A DNA stretch of 47,196 nt from Planktotalea frisia (GTDB lineage: Bacteria > Pseudomonadota > Alphaproteobacteria > Rhodobacterales > Rhodobacteraceae). Shown here one piece after another: positions 29,088 to 38,470 of the stretch. The DNA is taken from assembly GCF_001890925.1 (NCBI RefSeq), contig NZ_MLCB01000101.1:1-47196 (forward strand), in the 5' to 3' direction. Position 1 is the first letter of the stretch. The number at the start of each line of letters is the position of its first letter. The notes under the pieces were generated by a model. That model was not told the origin of the DNA and did not search any database. It worked only from the letters and a program-made list of their open reading frames with translations. A program made the position numbers and the translations under genes.

Positions 29088-29738
29088 ATGAGCCAGACAC
29101 GGGCAGGGCAGACAGATGCTTACGCGCTGATCCTTCAAGCGATTGATGTGGGTGTGTTCAAGCCCGGCGATCGCTTGGTCGAAAGTGATCTTGCGGATCG
29201 TTTCGGTGTGTCACGCACCCCCATTCGCGAAGCGCTGCAACGGCTTGAAACGCAAAACCTGCTCACGCGCGATGGGCGCAGTCTGATCGTCGCGTCGCTG
29301 AGCCACAATGAAATGGCAGAACTCTATGCAGTGCGTTCCGAACTTGAAGGGCTCGCCGCGCGTTTGGCGGCCCAACATGCAAGCGCGGAAGAGGTGCTCG
29401 TGCTGCGCGAAATGGTCCAAGAGGATCGCAAATTGACCGATGATCCGTCGGCTTTGTCGCGCGCAAACAGACGCTTTCACAAGCAAATCCACCTTGCCTC
29501 TCATAACCGTTTTCTTGTGCGCCAGCTTGATCTTGTGCACCGATCAATGGCCTTGATGGCGACGACATCGTTGGCAGCAGAGGGGCGCGGTGAAGTCGCG
29601 ATGGAAGAGCACAATGCGATTGTTGAAGCGATCGCTGCGGGGGATCAAGACGCTGCGCAACAAGCGTTGCGTGATCATATTTCAGTGGCGTTCGTAACGC
29701 GGCTCAAGCTTGATTCACTCTCATCCGATGGGGCTTGA
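29088..29738 (+). CDS. GntR family regulator (FadR/FCD subfamily)
   Basis: A 216-residue regulator: N-terminal winged HTH (residues 8-75, FKPGDRLVESDLADRFGVSRTPIREALQRLE in parts) and C-terminal FCD ligand domain (ELYAVRSELEGLAARLAA, FHKQIHLASHNRFL, HNAIVEAIAAGDQDAA), whose histidines usually bind a metal and a carboxylate ligand. The target is unknown; divergent HAD gene is a possibility. AAGGAAG sits 6 bases before the ATG at 29088. Its last 64 bases overlap the end of the convergent glycosyltransferase. Confidence 0.92.
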   Translation: MSQTRAGQTDAYALILQAIDVGVFKPGDRLVESDLADRFGVSRTPIREALQRLETQNLLTRDGRSLIVASLSHNEMAELYAVRSELEGLAARLAAQHASAEEVLVLREMVQEDRKLTDDPSALSRANRRFHKQIHLASHNRFLVRQLDLVHRSMALMATTSLAAEGRGEVAMEEHNAIVEAIAAGDQDAAQQALRDHISVAFVTRLKLDSLSSDGA

Positions 29739-31606
29739 GCCAGATCATGTTCGCTATGACCATGGGCAGTTTTTTCCCAATAAAACGGACGCGTTAAAAG
29801 TTCCCACATGCCTTTGTAAATCGCGAGCGTCCCGAGCCCCATGTAGAGCGTCATCAGCAGTGTCCACGGCATCAGATGTCGGTGTAGCTTGCGCGTGACC
29901 GCGATCATGTAGGTGACCAAGCTTGTGAGCCACATGAATATGAAAGCGATGATGATCGTACTTAACAGATGCGCCGGTATGGCAGCCTCGAGCCACTCGC
30001 GTGCGGTGAAATAGAGCAGCATATGTGACCAAATCAGCGGCGCGAGCATGTACTGGCTGATTGAGGATAAGAAAAACGCCTGAAAGCCAAAGAACTTCCA
30101 AGGCCCAAGCTCAAACAACAGCCTTAAGGGGCGGCGCATATGGGTGAAGTAAGTGATCAAATACCCTTTGAGCCAACGCGAGCGTTGTTTGATCCACGGC
30201 CAAGCTTTGTTGTTGGCTTCCTCCAGCGTGACAGAAGAAATCAGCCGCGTGCGATATCCTGCGCGCGCTAGACGAATGCCAAGATCCGCGTCTTCGGTGA
30301 CATTATGCGCGTCCCAACCATGCAATTTTTCAAGGATATTTCGGCGAAAGAACACGCTGGTGCCACCAAGCGGGATCGCAAACCCGAGCTTGGAGATGCC
30401 TGGAAGGATCAAGCGAAACCACGTTGCATATTCAATCGCGAAAAAGCGCGCGAGCGCGTTGGAGCGTGCGTTATAGAAATCGAGGATCGCTTGCAAACAG
30501 GCGGTTTGTTCTGGTTCAGCAGCAAAGCGTGCAACAACTTCATTGAGCTGTTCCGGGTGCGGCGCGTCTTCGGCGTCATAAATGCCAACAATGTCGCCTA
30601 TGCAAAACGGCAGCGCATAATTCATCGTGCGGGGTTTTGTCGTGATATTCCCGGGCGGGACAATCAACGTGCGCATCCAATTTGGTAGATCTGCGTTCTC
30701 CAAATTCGTGCGAGTCGCAAAGTCATCAGCTTCAATGACCAAAATCACATCCAGCAATGACTTGGGATAATTCAACAACCCAATGCGTTGCAAAAGGGCA
30801 TCCAGGATTTCACTTTCGTCATGCAAAGGAATCAAAATGCTTATGCACGGGAGCTTTTTAGGAAGGGAGAGGCGTTTTTGATCGGTTATCTTTCGTGTGA
30901 ACATTTCTACGGCGACTGCACTGCTTTTCAGCGCCATTCCCAAACAAACCATAGCAACCGAAAATCCAAAAAACGCCTGATACAACCCAACCAATGTGAC
31001 CCACTTCAAAAGGACGGCTGTTAGAAAAAGCGGAATAGTAATTGCCAAAATGGTCTTAAGCTGTGCAGGTAGCGCGCGGCAGCTCAAAGCATCTGGCACA
31101 AGCGTTTCTGCTCGAATGGCTAGAAGGTGATCGCCACTCGCGCGAATAGTTTTGTTTATGTCTTGTGGACTTGCGATGGCACCGGAAATGGGATGCAGCT
31201 GGGACGGCATTTCTTGGATTGCGATTGCCAGCTGTTCTGGACTGCTTGCGGCAAGGACCGTGCCGTTTTTGTCTTTCATCCATGGTACGCAGTGGAGGCG
31301 CAAGCATTCTTGAGGCGGCAAAAAAAGCTGAAGATCAAGATCAGGGCTTGAGGTTTGCAACGTCAAGAAGGGCAAGTTGTGTTGCAGCGCTAGGGTTTCA
31401 AATAGTTCATATTCGCTGATCAAGTCTTGTGCGATCAGTAGATGGCCCAGCTGAGCATCGCTGATTCTTTGATGCCCAAGTGAGACTAAAACGTCAGACG
31501 TCTTAATAAAACCACGTTCAACAAGCATCTTTCCCAAAGGTCGCCGCTTCAACCGAGGCTGTATGGGCTCAATTGGTTTGAGCGCGCGAATCTGGACACT
31601 GCTCAT
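29675..31606 (-). CDS. membrane family-2 glycosyltransferase with N-terminal GspE-like domain
   Basis: A 643-residue protein. Residues about 20-160 resemble the N-terminal MshEN/GspE domain (LGKMLVERGFIKTSDV, LGHLLIAQDLISEYEL), a fold known to bind c-di-GMP in some relatives. Two helices follow (about 190-240). The processive GT2 catalytic domain then shows EADD, DAEDAPHP, TEDADLGIRLA and QRSRWLKG (the D, D, D, QxxRW set), and four to five helices end the protein. It probably makes or extends a beta-linked surface polysaccharide from a nucleotide sugar. AAGGGA precedes the ATG at 31606. carA lies upstream on the same strand, 80 bases away. Confidence 0.9.
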   Translation of the reverse strand: MSSVQIRALKPIEPIQPRLKRRPLGKMLVERGFIKTSDVLVSLGHQRISDAQLGHLLIAQDLISEYELFETLALQHNLPFLTLQTSSPDLDLQLFLPPQECLRLHCVPWMKDKNGTVLAASSPEQLAIAIQEMPSQLHPISGAIASPQDINKTIRASGDHLLAIRAETLVPDALSCRALPAQLKTILAITIPLFLTAVLLKWVTLVGLYQAFFGFSVAMVCLGMALKSSAVAVEMFTRKITDQKRLSLPKKLPCISILIPLHDESEILDALLQRIGLLNYPKSLLDVILVIEADDFATRTNLENADLPNWMRTLIVPPGNITTKPRTMNYALPFCIGDIVGIYDAEDAPHPEQLNEVVARFAAEPEQTACLQAILDFYNARSNALARFFAIEYATWFRLILPGISKLGFAIPLGGTSVFFRRNILEKLHGWDAHNVTEDADLGIRLARAGYRTRLISSVTLEEANNKAWPWIKQRSRWLKGYLITYFTHMRRPLRLLFELGPWKFFGFQAFFLSSISQYMLAPLIWSHMLLYFTAREWLEAAIPAHLLSTIIIAFIFMWLTSLVTYMIAVTRKLHRHLMPWTLLMTLYMGLGTLAIYKGMWELLTRPFYWEKTAHGHSEHDLAQAPSDESESSLSRVTNATEI

Positions 31607-31686
31607 ATCTATCCCTTGAGTTGTGATAGACACGAAATGGCATTGCTATGGTTAAGAGACCGTTAATATGAGGAATTTAATAGTAT

Positions 31687-32856
31687 TTAGCCTGCTTTGC
31701 GTTCATCCATAAACTGAGCAAAACGCTCAAATAGATAATAGCTGTCTTGCGGGCCCGGGCTCGCTTCTGGGTGATGTTGCACGGAATAAACTGGGCGACC
31801 CTCCAAGCGAATGCCACAGTTAGAGCCATCGAAAAGCGAGACATGGCTTTCGATAACGCCCTCGGGCAAAGTCTGGCTATCAACCGCAAAACCGTGGTTC
31901 ATCGAGGTGATCTCAACCTTGCCAGTGTCTTGATCTTTCACCGGATGGTTCGCACCGTGATGGCCGTGGCTCATCTTGATGGTTTTCGCACCCACGGCGA
32001 GCGCGAGCATCTGGTGACCAAGGCAAATGCCGAAAACAGGTAAATTCTCTTTCGCCAGAACCCCTTGAATCATCGCAACAGCATATTCGCCCGTCGCGGC
32101 CGGATCGCCCGGACCGTTGGACAAAAAGACGCCATCAGGATTATGGGCAAGGACCTCTTCAGCCGTTGCGCTGGCGGGCAGCACGACAACATCGCAGCCC
32201 GCTGATGCAAGGCAGCGCAGGATGTTGCGCTTGGCGCCAAAGTCGATGGCAACAACTTTGTGCTTAGGCGCATCTTGTGTCGTGTAGCCGTCGGGCCAAG
32301 CCCACCGCATTTCATTCCAACGATAGCTCTGAGCACATGTGACTTCTTTCGCCAGATCAAGGCCCTCGAGACCAGCGAATGCACGGGCCTGCGCGACCAA
32401 GTCATCTGTATCAAAGTTGCCGTCCGGATCGTGGCAAAGTGCTGCATGCGGTGCACCTTGCTGACGGATTGTTCGGGTCAAGCGGCGCGTGTCGATCCCG
32501 CCAATCGCGATACGCCCACGCGCGGCAAGCCAATCGCCCAGCTCTTGGGTGTTGCGCCAGCTTGACGCTTCTGTCGGATCCCATTTGACCACCATGCCCG
32601 CCGCGACAGGATCGGCGGTCTCATCGTCTTCGGGGTTGGTGCCGGTATTGCCGATATGCGGGAAGGTGAAGGTCACGATTTGCCCAGCATAGGAAGGGTC
32701 GGTCATGATTTCTTGGTAGCCGGTCATCGCAGTGTTGAAGCAAAGTTCGGCCACCGTCGTGCCCGTTGCGCCGAAACCGCGACCGTAAAAAATGGTCCCA
32801 TCGGCAAGAGCGATGCAAGCGGTAGGCGTCTTTAATGTGAGTGCAGGCGTGGGCAT
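31687..32856 (-). CDS. carA: carbamoyl-phosphate synthase small subunit
   Basis: CarA is the glutaminase subunit feeding ammonia to CarB for arginine and pyrimidine synthesis. The 389-residue protein has the N-terminal ALADGTIFYGRGFGATG and FNTAMTGYQEIMTDPSY motifs, then the class I amidotransferase domain with the catalytic cysteine in FGICLGHQMLA and the His-Glu pair in HHPEASPGP. carB is not adjacent in this window. GGGGAA stands about 8 bases before the ATG. The upstream region holds a perfect 14-base palindrome, GCAGATAAATCTGC, at 32905-32918. Confidence 0.96.
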   Translation of the reverse strand: MPTPALTLKTPTACIALADGTIFYGRGFGATGTTVAELCFNTAMTGYQEIMTDPSYAGQIVTFTFPHIGNTGTNPEDDETADPVAAGMVVKWDPTEASSWRNTQELGDWLAARGRIAIGGIDTRRLTRTIRQQGAPHAALCHDPDGNFDTDDLVAQARAFAGLEGLDLAKEVTCAQSYRWNEMRWAWPDGYTTQDAPKHKVVAIDFGAKRNILRCLASAGCDVVVLPASATAEEVLAHNPDGVFLSNGPGDPAATGEYAVAMIQGVLAKENLPVFGICLGHQMLALAVGAKTIKMSHGHHGANHPVKDQDTGKVEITSMNHGFAVDSQTLPEGVIESHVSLFDGSNCGIRLEGRPVYSVQHHPEASPGPQDSYYLFERFAQFMDERKAG

Positions 32857-33077
32857 GTGGCAATTCCCCGTAGTCTGAATGCGCGCGTTTCCGAATGGAA
32901 GGCAGCAGATAAATCTGCGCGAAACTATGGGCAGGGCCGCGTGAGGTCAAGGGAAACAGTAAAAAGAAAAGTATTTAAAAATAGATGGTTAGCTAAAAAA
33001 CGCTCTATTGCGCTGAACGTAGGCATTGGTTAGTGTCCAAGGCTCGATTTAGCCAGGGGATGGGTTTGGAGCGCACT

Positions 33078-33536
33078 ATGCGAGATAAAATCAATGCGGC
33101 ACTAAAGCAGGCAATGCGTGACAAAGCGGCCATCCGGCTCTCTACGTTACGACTTGTGAATGCAGCGATCAAAGATCGCGATATCGCAGCGCGGTCTAAC
33201 GGCGGTGACGAGGGGGCGAGCGACGCTGAAGTGCTTGCGATCCTTGGCAAAATGTCCAAGCAACGTATGGAAAGTGCGCGCGCTTATGAAGAGGGCGGAC
33301 GCCTTGATCTGGCAGAACGTGAGCGCGAAGAAATCGGCGTGATCGAAGAGTTCCTTCCGCGACAACTAAACGAAGATGAAGTCGCCAATGCAGTGACTGC
33401 TGCGATCAAAGCAAGTGGCGCAGAATCAATCCGCGACATGGGCAAGGTCATGGGGATTCTTAAAGAGCAATATACAGGGCAAATGGATTTCGGTGCTGTT
33501 GGCCCTGTCGTTAAAGACAAGCTTTGCGCGAATTAA
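33078..33536 (+). CDS. GatB/YqeY domain protein
   Basis: A 152-residue protein of the YqeY family, which resembles the tRNA-binding tail of GatB. MRDKINAALKQAMRDKAAIRLSTLRLVNAAIKD (in parts) and DFGAVGPVVKDKL at the C-terminus are typical, with two helical subdomains. Function is unsettled; links with tRNA amidotransferase are from homology only. GGAG lies 6 bases before the ATG at 33078. It is divergent from carA, a frequent pairing, and its TAA interlocks with the stop of the convergent glycosyltransferase. Confidence 0.93.
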   Translation: MRDKINAALKQAMRDKAAIRLSTLRLVNAAIKDRDIAARSNGGDEGASDAEVLAILGKMSKQRMESARAYEEGGRLDLAEREREEIGVIEEFLPRQLNEDEVANAVTAAIKASGAESIRDMGKVMGILKEQYTGQMDFGAVGPVVKDKLCAN

Positions 33537-34354
33537 GCGCTTAGGTGGCGATCTAATCCGAGATCCGCCCATATGCGGCGGGTCTTACGCGTATCTTCAA
33601 TTTTTGCGCGGTTGGTTTTGACGATCTCTGGGTCGACATACCCGCGCGGATGGTCAATGTGCAACAAAGGTGCGCTGTAGCGCAAGAATTGTCCTTGGAC
33701 CCCAGCGTTCAGTAAACGCGATCCTAGCTCTTTGTCCTCACCACCATACCGCATGCTTTCGTCAAAGCCGTTCACTTTGATCAATTGCGCGCGCGATGTG
33801 GACGCGTTGCCGCCTGACCATGTGATCCGCACGGGCGAAATTTTATCTAGGAATTTTGCCAAGGGTCTTGGTGCGCTGCCCGCTTTCAAGCGATCGCTCA
33901 GACCTTTGATATTGCCGTTTCGACTAAGCCATTGAGGATCGAACACGCGTTTGGATGTGATGTCTTCTTCGTTTAGCCGTTCTGACGTCTCAGCGTTCAA
34001 TCGAACCACGGAGCCTGTACTAAAACTGTTAGGTCGCGCGAGTTCGATATGACGTGCGATAAATCCGGCACTCGCCAAGCAATCACCATCGATGAAGATC
34101 AGCAGGTCAGCGGCAGAGCTGGCAATCGCTTTGTTCAGAATTTCATTTTTGCCAAATCCGGTGTCGGGATGCCAAACATGTCGCAACGGCAACCGAGGCT
34201 GATGTTTCTCTAAGACGGCTTTGGTTTCGGGGCCAGATCCATCATCCGCGACTGCGATGCGATCAGGCAGACGCGTTTGAGCCTGCAAAGCGCAAAGCAC
34301 AAGGTTCAACGCCCTCGGGCTGTTGTAAGTCGTAATGATAAGTTCTGTTTTCAT
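33533..34354 (-). CDS. family-2 glycosyltransferase (soluble)
   Basis: A 273-residue GT-A fold transferase without membrane helices. It shows ELIITTYNSPRALNLVL, the nucleotide-binding VADDGSGPET, FIDGDCLAS (DxD) and the acceptor-side segment VNGFDESMRYGGEDKELGSRL of the galactosyltransferase-like C-terminal half. Donor and acceptor are unknown; a role in lipopolysaccharide or exopolysaccharide is likely. It follows the DUF2244 gene on the same strand after 18 bases. No ribosome-binding site is clear before the ATG. Confidence 0.88.
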   Translation of the reverse strand: MKTELIITTYNSPRALNLVLCALQAQTRLPDRIAVADDGSGPETKAVLEKHQPRLPLRHVWHPDTGFGKNEILNKAIASSAADLLIFIDGDCLASAGFIARHIELARPNSFSTGSVVRLNAETSERLNEEDITSKRVFDPQWLSRNGNIKGLSDRLKAGSAPRPLAKFLDKISPVRITWSGGNASTSRAQLIKVNGFDESMRYGGEDKELGSRLLNAGVQGQFLRYSAPLLHIDHPRGYVDPEIVKTNRAKIEDTRKTRRIWADLGLDRHLSA

Positions 34355-34372
34355 TGAGGTCTAATGACGTCT

Positions 34373-34870
34373 CTATCTAGCCGCGCGGGCAGAGGAAAAA
34401 GCGGAAGTGAGCTCTGCGAAAAGCTGTTGGCGTTCCTCTTCGCTCAAAAACGCACCGATTTCAACTTCTCGTCCGTTGCCTTTGAGCGTGACATAGTTGG
34501 GAACGGGACCGTCTTTTTGATGAAGCTCTACAGTGACCCAGTAAGTGTTGCTGTCCCAATGCTGATCTTTTGCGCGCGGGTTTGTGCGATGAAGGACGGT
34601 TTGATCGGAACCAATGGTCAAGGTTTCAAGCGTGCTGCGATCTTGGTGGGAGCGGTGCAAAGCAAACCAAATGCCGCCAACCGCGATCAACAAGAAGGGA
34701 AGCAGTGCCCAAAGGAGTGCGGTGCCCAGCAATCCGAAAAGCGGAATTGTAATGAGCGTAAACGTTGCTAGCACAAAGGCGGCCATACCCCGCGGAGGGA
34801 GCGACTGGTGAGGCCAAAGTTCTAGCGTTTGCTCAGAAGCGTTTTGTGGTGAGGACCACGAGTAGGGCAT
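34373..34870 (-). CDS. DUF2244 membrane protein
   Basis: A 165-residue protein of the DUF2244 family, which often neighbours ctaD in alphaproteobacteria. It has an N-terminal LWPHQSLPPRGM segment, two close transmembrane helices at about residues 29-70, and a soluble C-terminal part with W-V-x-V and FLSEEERQQLFAEL near the end. Its function is not known; the gene neighbourhood suggests a respiratory or assembly link. I use the ATG at 34870, with a weak GGA 8 bases upstream. It comes after the ctaD terminator. Confidence 0.82.
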   Translation of the reverse strand: MPYSWSSPQNASEQTLELWPHQSLPPRGMAAFVLATFTLITIPLFGLLGTALLWALLPFLLIAVGGIWFALHRSHQDRSTLETLTIGSDQTVLHRTNPRAKDQHWDSNTYWVTVELHQKDGPVPNYVTLKGNGREVEIGAFLSEEERQQLFAELTSAFSSARAAR

Positions 34871-34922
34871 AAAGATCGTCCATAAAGCTTGGTCTTTACC
34901 CAGAGATAGCAGGCAGTTCCAA

Positions 34923-34953
34923 AAAAGAAAGCCCCGGTGCGAAACACCGGGGC
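34923..34953 (-). terminator. Rho-independent terminator of ctaD
   Basis: GCCCCGGTG (34931-34939) and CACCGGGGC (34945-34953) form a nine-pair stem around a five-base loop. On the minus strand it is followed by TTTCTTTTTT. It lies 29 bases beyond the ctaD stop. Confidence 0.95.
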
Positions 34954-34981
34954 TTGTCAATTTTTGAGCAAAACGCTTGCC

Positions 34982-36655
34982 CTAGTGAGCTGGCGTTTTG
35001 TCCCAGTCTTCCTGCTTTGGAAGCTGCTCAAACGTGTGCTCAGGGGGTGGGCACGGAAGTGTCCACTCTAGCGTGTCTGCATACTCGTTCCATGGGTTGT
35101 TCTGTGTGACGCGTGCGCCCCAGCGGATTGCGTAGGACATAACGCCAAAGAAGAAGATGAACGATGCGAACGATAGGAACGCGCCCCATGAGGAGACATA
35201 GTTCCAATACGCAAACGCCTCTGGATAGTCGATGTAGCGACGTGGCATGCCCTGACGACCCAAGAAGTGCTGTGGGAAGAAGGTTACGTTCGCGCCGATA
35301 AACATCGCCCAGAAGTGCAACTTGCCCGCCCATTCAGGGTACATACGGCCTGTCATCTTCGGGAAGTAGAAGTAGATACCCGCGAAGATCGCAAAGACCG
35401 CGCCCAAGCTCATCACATAGTGGAAGTGCGCAACGACATAGTATGTGTCGTGATATGCACGGTCCACAGCCGCTTGGGACAGCACGATTCCTGTAACGCC
35501 ACCAACGGTGAAGAGGAACAAGAAGCCAAAGGCCCAAAGCATAGGTGTTTTGAACTCGATCGAGCCGCCCCACATTGTGGCGATCCAACTAAAGACCTTC
35601 ACACCAGTTGGAACCGCAATGACCATTGTCGCCAGCATGAAGTAGGACTGCTGTGTCAAGGACATACCAACCGTGTACATGTGGTGCGCCCAAACGACGA
35701 ACCCAAGTGCACCAATCGCGATGATCGCCCAAACCATTGGCAAGTAACCAAACACAGGCTTGCGAGAGAACGTCGCAATCACGTGACTGATAATACCGAA
35801 GCCGGGCAGGATGATGATGTAGACTTCAGGGTGACCGAAGAACCACAAAATGTGCTGATACAAGATCGGATCACCACCGCCGGCTGGGTCAAAGAAGGTC
35901 GTTCCAAAGTTACGATCTGTCAAAAGCATCGTGATCGCGCCAGCCAAAACAGGCAAGGCCAAAAGGATCAACCAAGCGGTCACAAAGATCGACCAAGAGA
36001 ACAAAGGCACTTTGAAGAGTGTCATTCCCGGTGCGCGCATGTTCAAGAAAGTGGTAATCATGTTGATCGCACCAAGGATCGAGCTGGCACCAGAGACGTG
36101 AACCGCAAAGATTGCGAGATCCATCGACATACCGCCTTCGTTCACGGAAAGCGGTGGATACAGAACCCAACCTACGCCTGAACCAAGCTGGTCATTGCCA
36201 CCCGGCGCAAGAACGGAACAAACCGCCAAAACCGTACCAGCAACATACATCCAATAGGACAGGTTGTTGAGACGCGGGAACGCCATGTCAGGCGCGCCAA
36301 GTTGCAAAGGCATGAAGTAGTTACCAAAGCCGCCAAAGAGCGCGGGAATCACTACGAAGAACATCATCAAGATGCCGTGACCCGTGATAAGCACGTTCCA
36401 GAGGTGACCGTTTGGGGTACATTCACTTGCAGCGTCTGCAAACATACGTGCGCCCTCAAGGCACATGTATTGAACGCCAGGCTCCATGAGCTCAAGGCGC
36501 ATGTAGACAGTGAAAGCTACGGAAATAAAGCCAACAAGCGCTGACGTTATGAGGTATAAAATACCGATATCTTTGTGGTTCGTAGACATGAACCAGCGGG
36601 TGAAGAAACCGCGCTGATCTTCGTGTTCATGGCCTTGAATGGCTGCGTCTGCCAT
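34982..36655 (-). CDS. ctaD: cytochrome c oxidase subunit I (aa3-type)
   Basis: CtaD is the catalytic subunit of the aa3 cytochrome c oxidase, with twelve membrane helices carrying heme a, heme a3 and CuB. The 557-residue protein has [10 protein letters not shown] near the start, the heme-ligand helix [29 protein letters not shown] with the CuB histidine and cross-linked tyrosine, the two-histidine element [10 protein letters not shown], and [15 protein letters not shown] with the heme ligands. AGGAGG stands 5 bases before the ATG. The 260 bases upstream probably hold its promoter but no clear one was resolved. ctaC/ctaB are not in the window. Confidence 0.98.
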   Translation of the reverse strand: MADAAIQGHEHEDQRGFFTRWFMSTNHKDIGILYLITSALVGFISVAFTVYMRLELMEPGVQYMCLEGARMFADAASECTPNGHLWNVLITGHGILMMFFVVIPALFGGFGNYFMPLQLGAPDMAFPRLNNLSYWMYVAGTVLAVCSVLAPGGNDQLGSGVGWVLYPPLSVNEGGMSMDLAIFAVHVSGASSILGAINMITTFLNMRAPGMTLFKVPLFSWSIFVTAWLILLALPVLAGAITMLLTDRNFGTTFFDPAGGGDPILYQHILWFFGHPEVYIIILPGFGIISHVIATFSRKPVFGYLPMVWAIIAIGALGFVVWAHHMYTVGMSLTQQSYFMLATMVIAVPTGVKVFSWIATMWGGSIEFKTPMLWAFGFLFLFTVGGVTGIVLSQAAVDRAYHDTYYVVAHFHYVMSLGAVFAIFAGIYFYFPKMTGRMYPEWAGKLHFWAMFIGANVTFFPQHFLGRQGMPRRYIDYPEAFAYWNYVSSWGAFLSFASFIFFFGVMSYAIRWGARVTQNNPWNEYADTLEWTLPCPPPEHTFEQLPKQEDWDKTPAH

Positions 36656-36915
36656 GCGTGCCTCCTGCTGATGTGTAAATTAAGCGCGTAAAAGTCCCTT
36701 CAAGCGCTTGGTATTCCCGTCTGGTTTTAGTTCGCTTCAGCCTCGCATTCAATGTCTGAGTGCACGTTTGACAAACAATATTGTCGCACGTGTTTGTCGC
36801 AATTGGCCGTCAAAGTCGCCATTGGCGTACCAATACGCATTCAGAAACACGCAAATAACGAATTTCTGGTTAAGATTCGCAGCTTAGGCAAAATATTTTG
36901 CGAATCTCGCAAAGC

Positions 36916-37566
36916 TTAAGCTTCAAAGGTCCGCTTAAAGTTGCGTTGCAACGCAACATCCAAATCATCCATGCTGACGGGCAGGCCAAGATCGACCAAA
37001 CTGGTGACGCCGTGATCGGATATGCCGCAAGGCACGATGCCTGTGAAATGCTCCAAATCAGGCTCAACATTGATGGAAATGCCATGAAAGCTGACCCATT
37101 TGCGCAAACGGATCCCAATGGCCGCAATCTTGTCTTCAGCAACTGCACCATTCGCTTGCAGTGGCTTGTCAGGCCGTTGCACCCAGACCCCCACACGTCC
37201 ACAGCGGATTTCGCCAACAACATTGAACTCCGCCAAGGTCGCAATCACCCAAGCCTCTAGTTGTTGCACAAATGCGCGGACATCACGGCCGCGTTTCGCC
37301 ACATCGAGCATCACATAAGCCACGCGTTGACCGGGGCCGTGGTACGTATACTGCCCGCCGCGTTTGGAGGTGTGTACGAGAAACCGGTCAGGATCGGTCA
37401 AATCGCGCGGGTCAGCTGAAGTGCCAGCAGTATAGAGCGGGGGATGTTCCAGCAGCCAGATCATCTCCTCTGCGGTGCCGCCTGCAATATCAGCTGCGCG
37501 CGCTTCCATAAGCGCGACCGCGTCTTCGTATGCGACTAAACTGTTCGATATTTTCCACTCTACCAT
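36916..37566 (-). CDS. lipB: lipoyl(octanoyl) transferase
   Basis: LipB moves octanoate from acyl carrier protein to lipoate-dependent enzymes. The 216-residue product has [15 protein letters not shown], the [19 protein letters not shown] core (parts), [26 protein letters not shown], and the catalytic cysteine and lysine region around [17 protein letters not shown]. Length is normal. I use the ATG at 37566; a TTG three codons upstream is the alternative, and neither has a strong ribosome site. It follows the LytTR gene on the same strand after 38 bases. Confidence 0.95.
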   Translation of the reverse strand: MVEWKISNSLVAYEDAVALMEARAADIAGGTAEEMIWLLEHPPLYTAGTSADPRDLTDPDRFLVHTSKRGGQYTYHGPGQRVAYVMLDVAKRGRDVRAFVQQLEAWVIATLAEFNVVGEIRCGRVGVWVQRPDKPLQANGAVAEDKIAAIGIRLRKWVSFHGISINVEPDLEHFTGIVPCGISDHGVTSLVDLGLPVSMDDLDVALQRNFKRTFEA

Positions 37567-37604
37567 GTGGGCCAATTACTATGAGCAGGCAATGCGCACC
37601 ACCC

Positions 37605-38366
37605 TTAAAGCGGGAGGATACCCGCCTCTTTCAAGTCTTTGATGCGACTGCGGCTTGCGGGCAGGGTGCGTCCATCAGAAAGGGTAAGAATCGCTTTGTC
37701 GCCGTCACGCTTTGCTTTGGTGATATGAGCAAGGGCTGCCCAGTGTGAGCGATGCACCTGTAGCCCCGCAACATCCCCCGTCTCACGGATTGCATCGCTG
37801 AGCCGCATCAAAAGCAGTGAGGTGCCGTTGCTTGTTGTGACTTCGACATAATGGTCCTGCACTGACATCGAGATCAGCGCGCCACGTTTTTCCAGATCCA
37901 GTCGTTGCAGCAGAGCTGGCGGTTTTGGCGCGCTAGAGCTGTCGGCCTGGGGCTGTTCTGAAATCAACTGAAATACAAAAGAAATCACACCAGCGGTTAA
38001 GGCGACAGAGCCCATCTGAGTGAAATGTGGAGCGCTTCCAAAAGCGAGCGCGTTGATCAAAGTGACTGTAGTACCAACAGTGAACGCAGTTGCGATCGCA
38101 CCACAAATGCGCGCAGGCCAAGGGGATTTTTGAGCACGCATCGCATCTATGATGAAGGCAGATGTCAGCACGCCCACCGCAAAGGTCACCGGCACGATCA
38201 CAGCCCAATAGGCAAGGCGTGGACCGAAGGAGATGTTTTCCAGCGTGCCAAATGGCCCGGATAGACCAAGCAAAACAATCACCGCAATAAGGATGATCTG
38301 CGCGATGGGTTTGCTAACCGTCTGTCGCATTTCACGAAGCGCGTGTTGCGTCGGGCTGGTGCTCAC
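37605..38366 (-). CDS. membrane LytTR-type DNA-binding regulator
   Basis: A 253-residue protein with four transmembrane helices (about residues 20-140) and a LytTR DNA-binding domain in the last 90 residues: LISMSVQDHYVEVTTSNG, LLLMRLSDAIRE, GLQVHRSHWAAL, ILTLSDGRTLPASRSRIKDLKE. It has no receiver domain, so it is a one-component membrane-anchored regulator. The GTG at 38366 is chosen because GGAGG lies 6 bases upstream; a later ATG is the alternative. It is divergent from a DUF2306-like membrane protein gene, its probable target. Signals sensed are unknown. Confidence 0.9.
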   Translation of the reverse strand: MSTSPTQHALREMRQTVSKPIAQIILIAVIVLLGLSGPFGTLENISFGPRLAYWAVIVPVTFAVGVLTSAFIIDAMRAQKSPWPARICGAIATAFTVGTTVTLINALAFGSAPHFTQMGSVALTAGVISFVFQLISEQPQADSSSAPKPPALLQRLDLEKRGALISMSVQDHYVEVTTSNGTSLLLMRLSDAIRETGDVAGLQVHRSHWAALAHITKAKRDGDKAILTLSDGRTLPASRSRIKDLKEAGILPL

Positions 38367-38399
38367 GAAAATCCTCCGCAGTTGAGCGCAATGAGTGGT

Positions 38400-38434
38400 G
38401 ACGCATGCACAAGGTGCGTCCATGACGGGGTCAT
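38400..38434. promoter_or_regulatory. inverted repeats between LytTR and DUF2306-like genes
   Basis: Two dyads stand side by side in the 104-base divergent region. GACGCA (38400-38405) faces TGCGTC (38415-38420), and ATGAC (38422-38426) faces GTCAT (38430-38434). Both are perfect. They lie near 35 bases before the GTG start of the regulator and 37 before the other ATG. They are candidate operator sites for the LytTR protein. Confidence 0.4.
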
Positions 38435-38470
38435 ACCGCGATTTTACCTGTTTGGAAAAGGACTTATACT

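Noticed and set aside
32905-32918. Palindrome GCAGATAAATCTGC upstream of carA as a defined operator
   Set aside because: It is perfect but short, and no known regulator site matches it; noted within the carA entry only.
35267-36181. 304-residue plus-strand frame antisense to ctaD
   Set aside because: It is the complement of a strongly conserved cox1 gene; the composition (many His, Arg, Asp) is that of a shadow frame.
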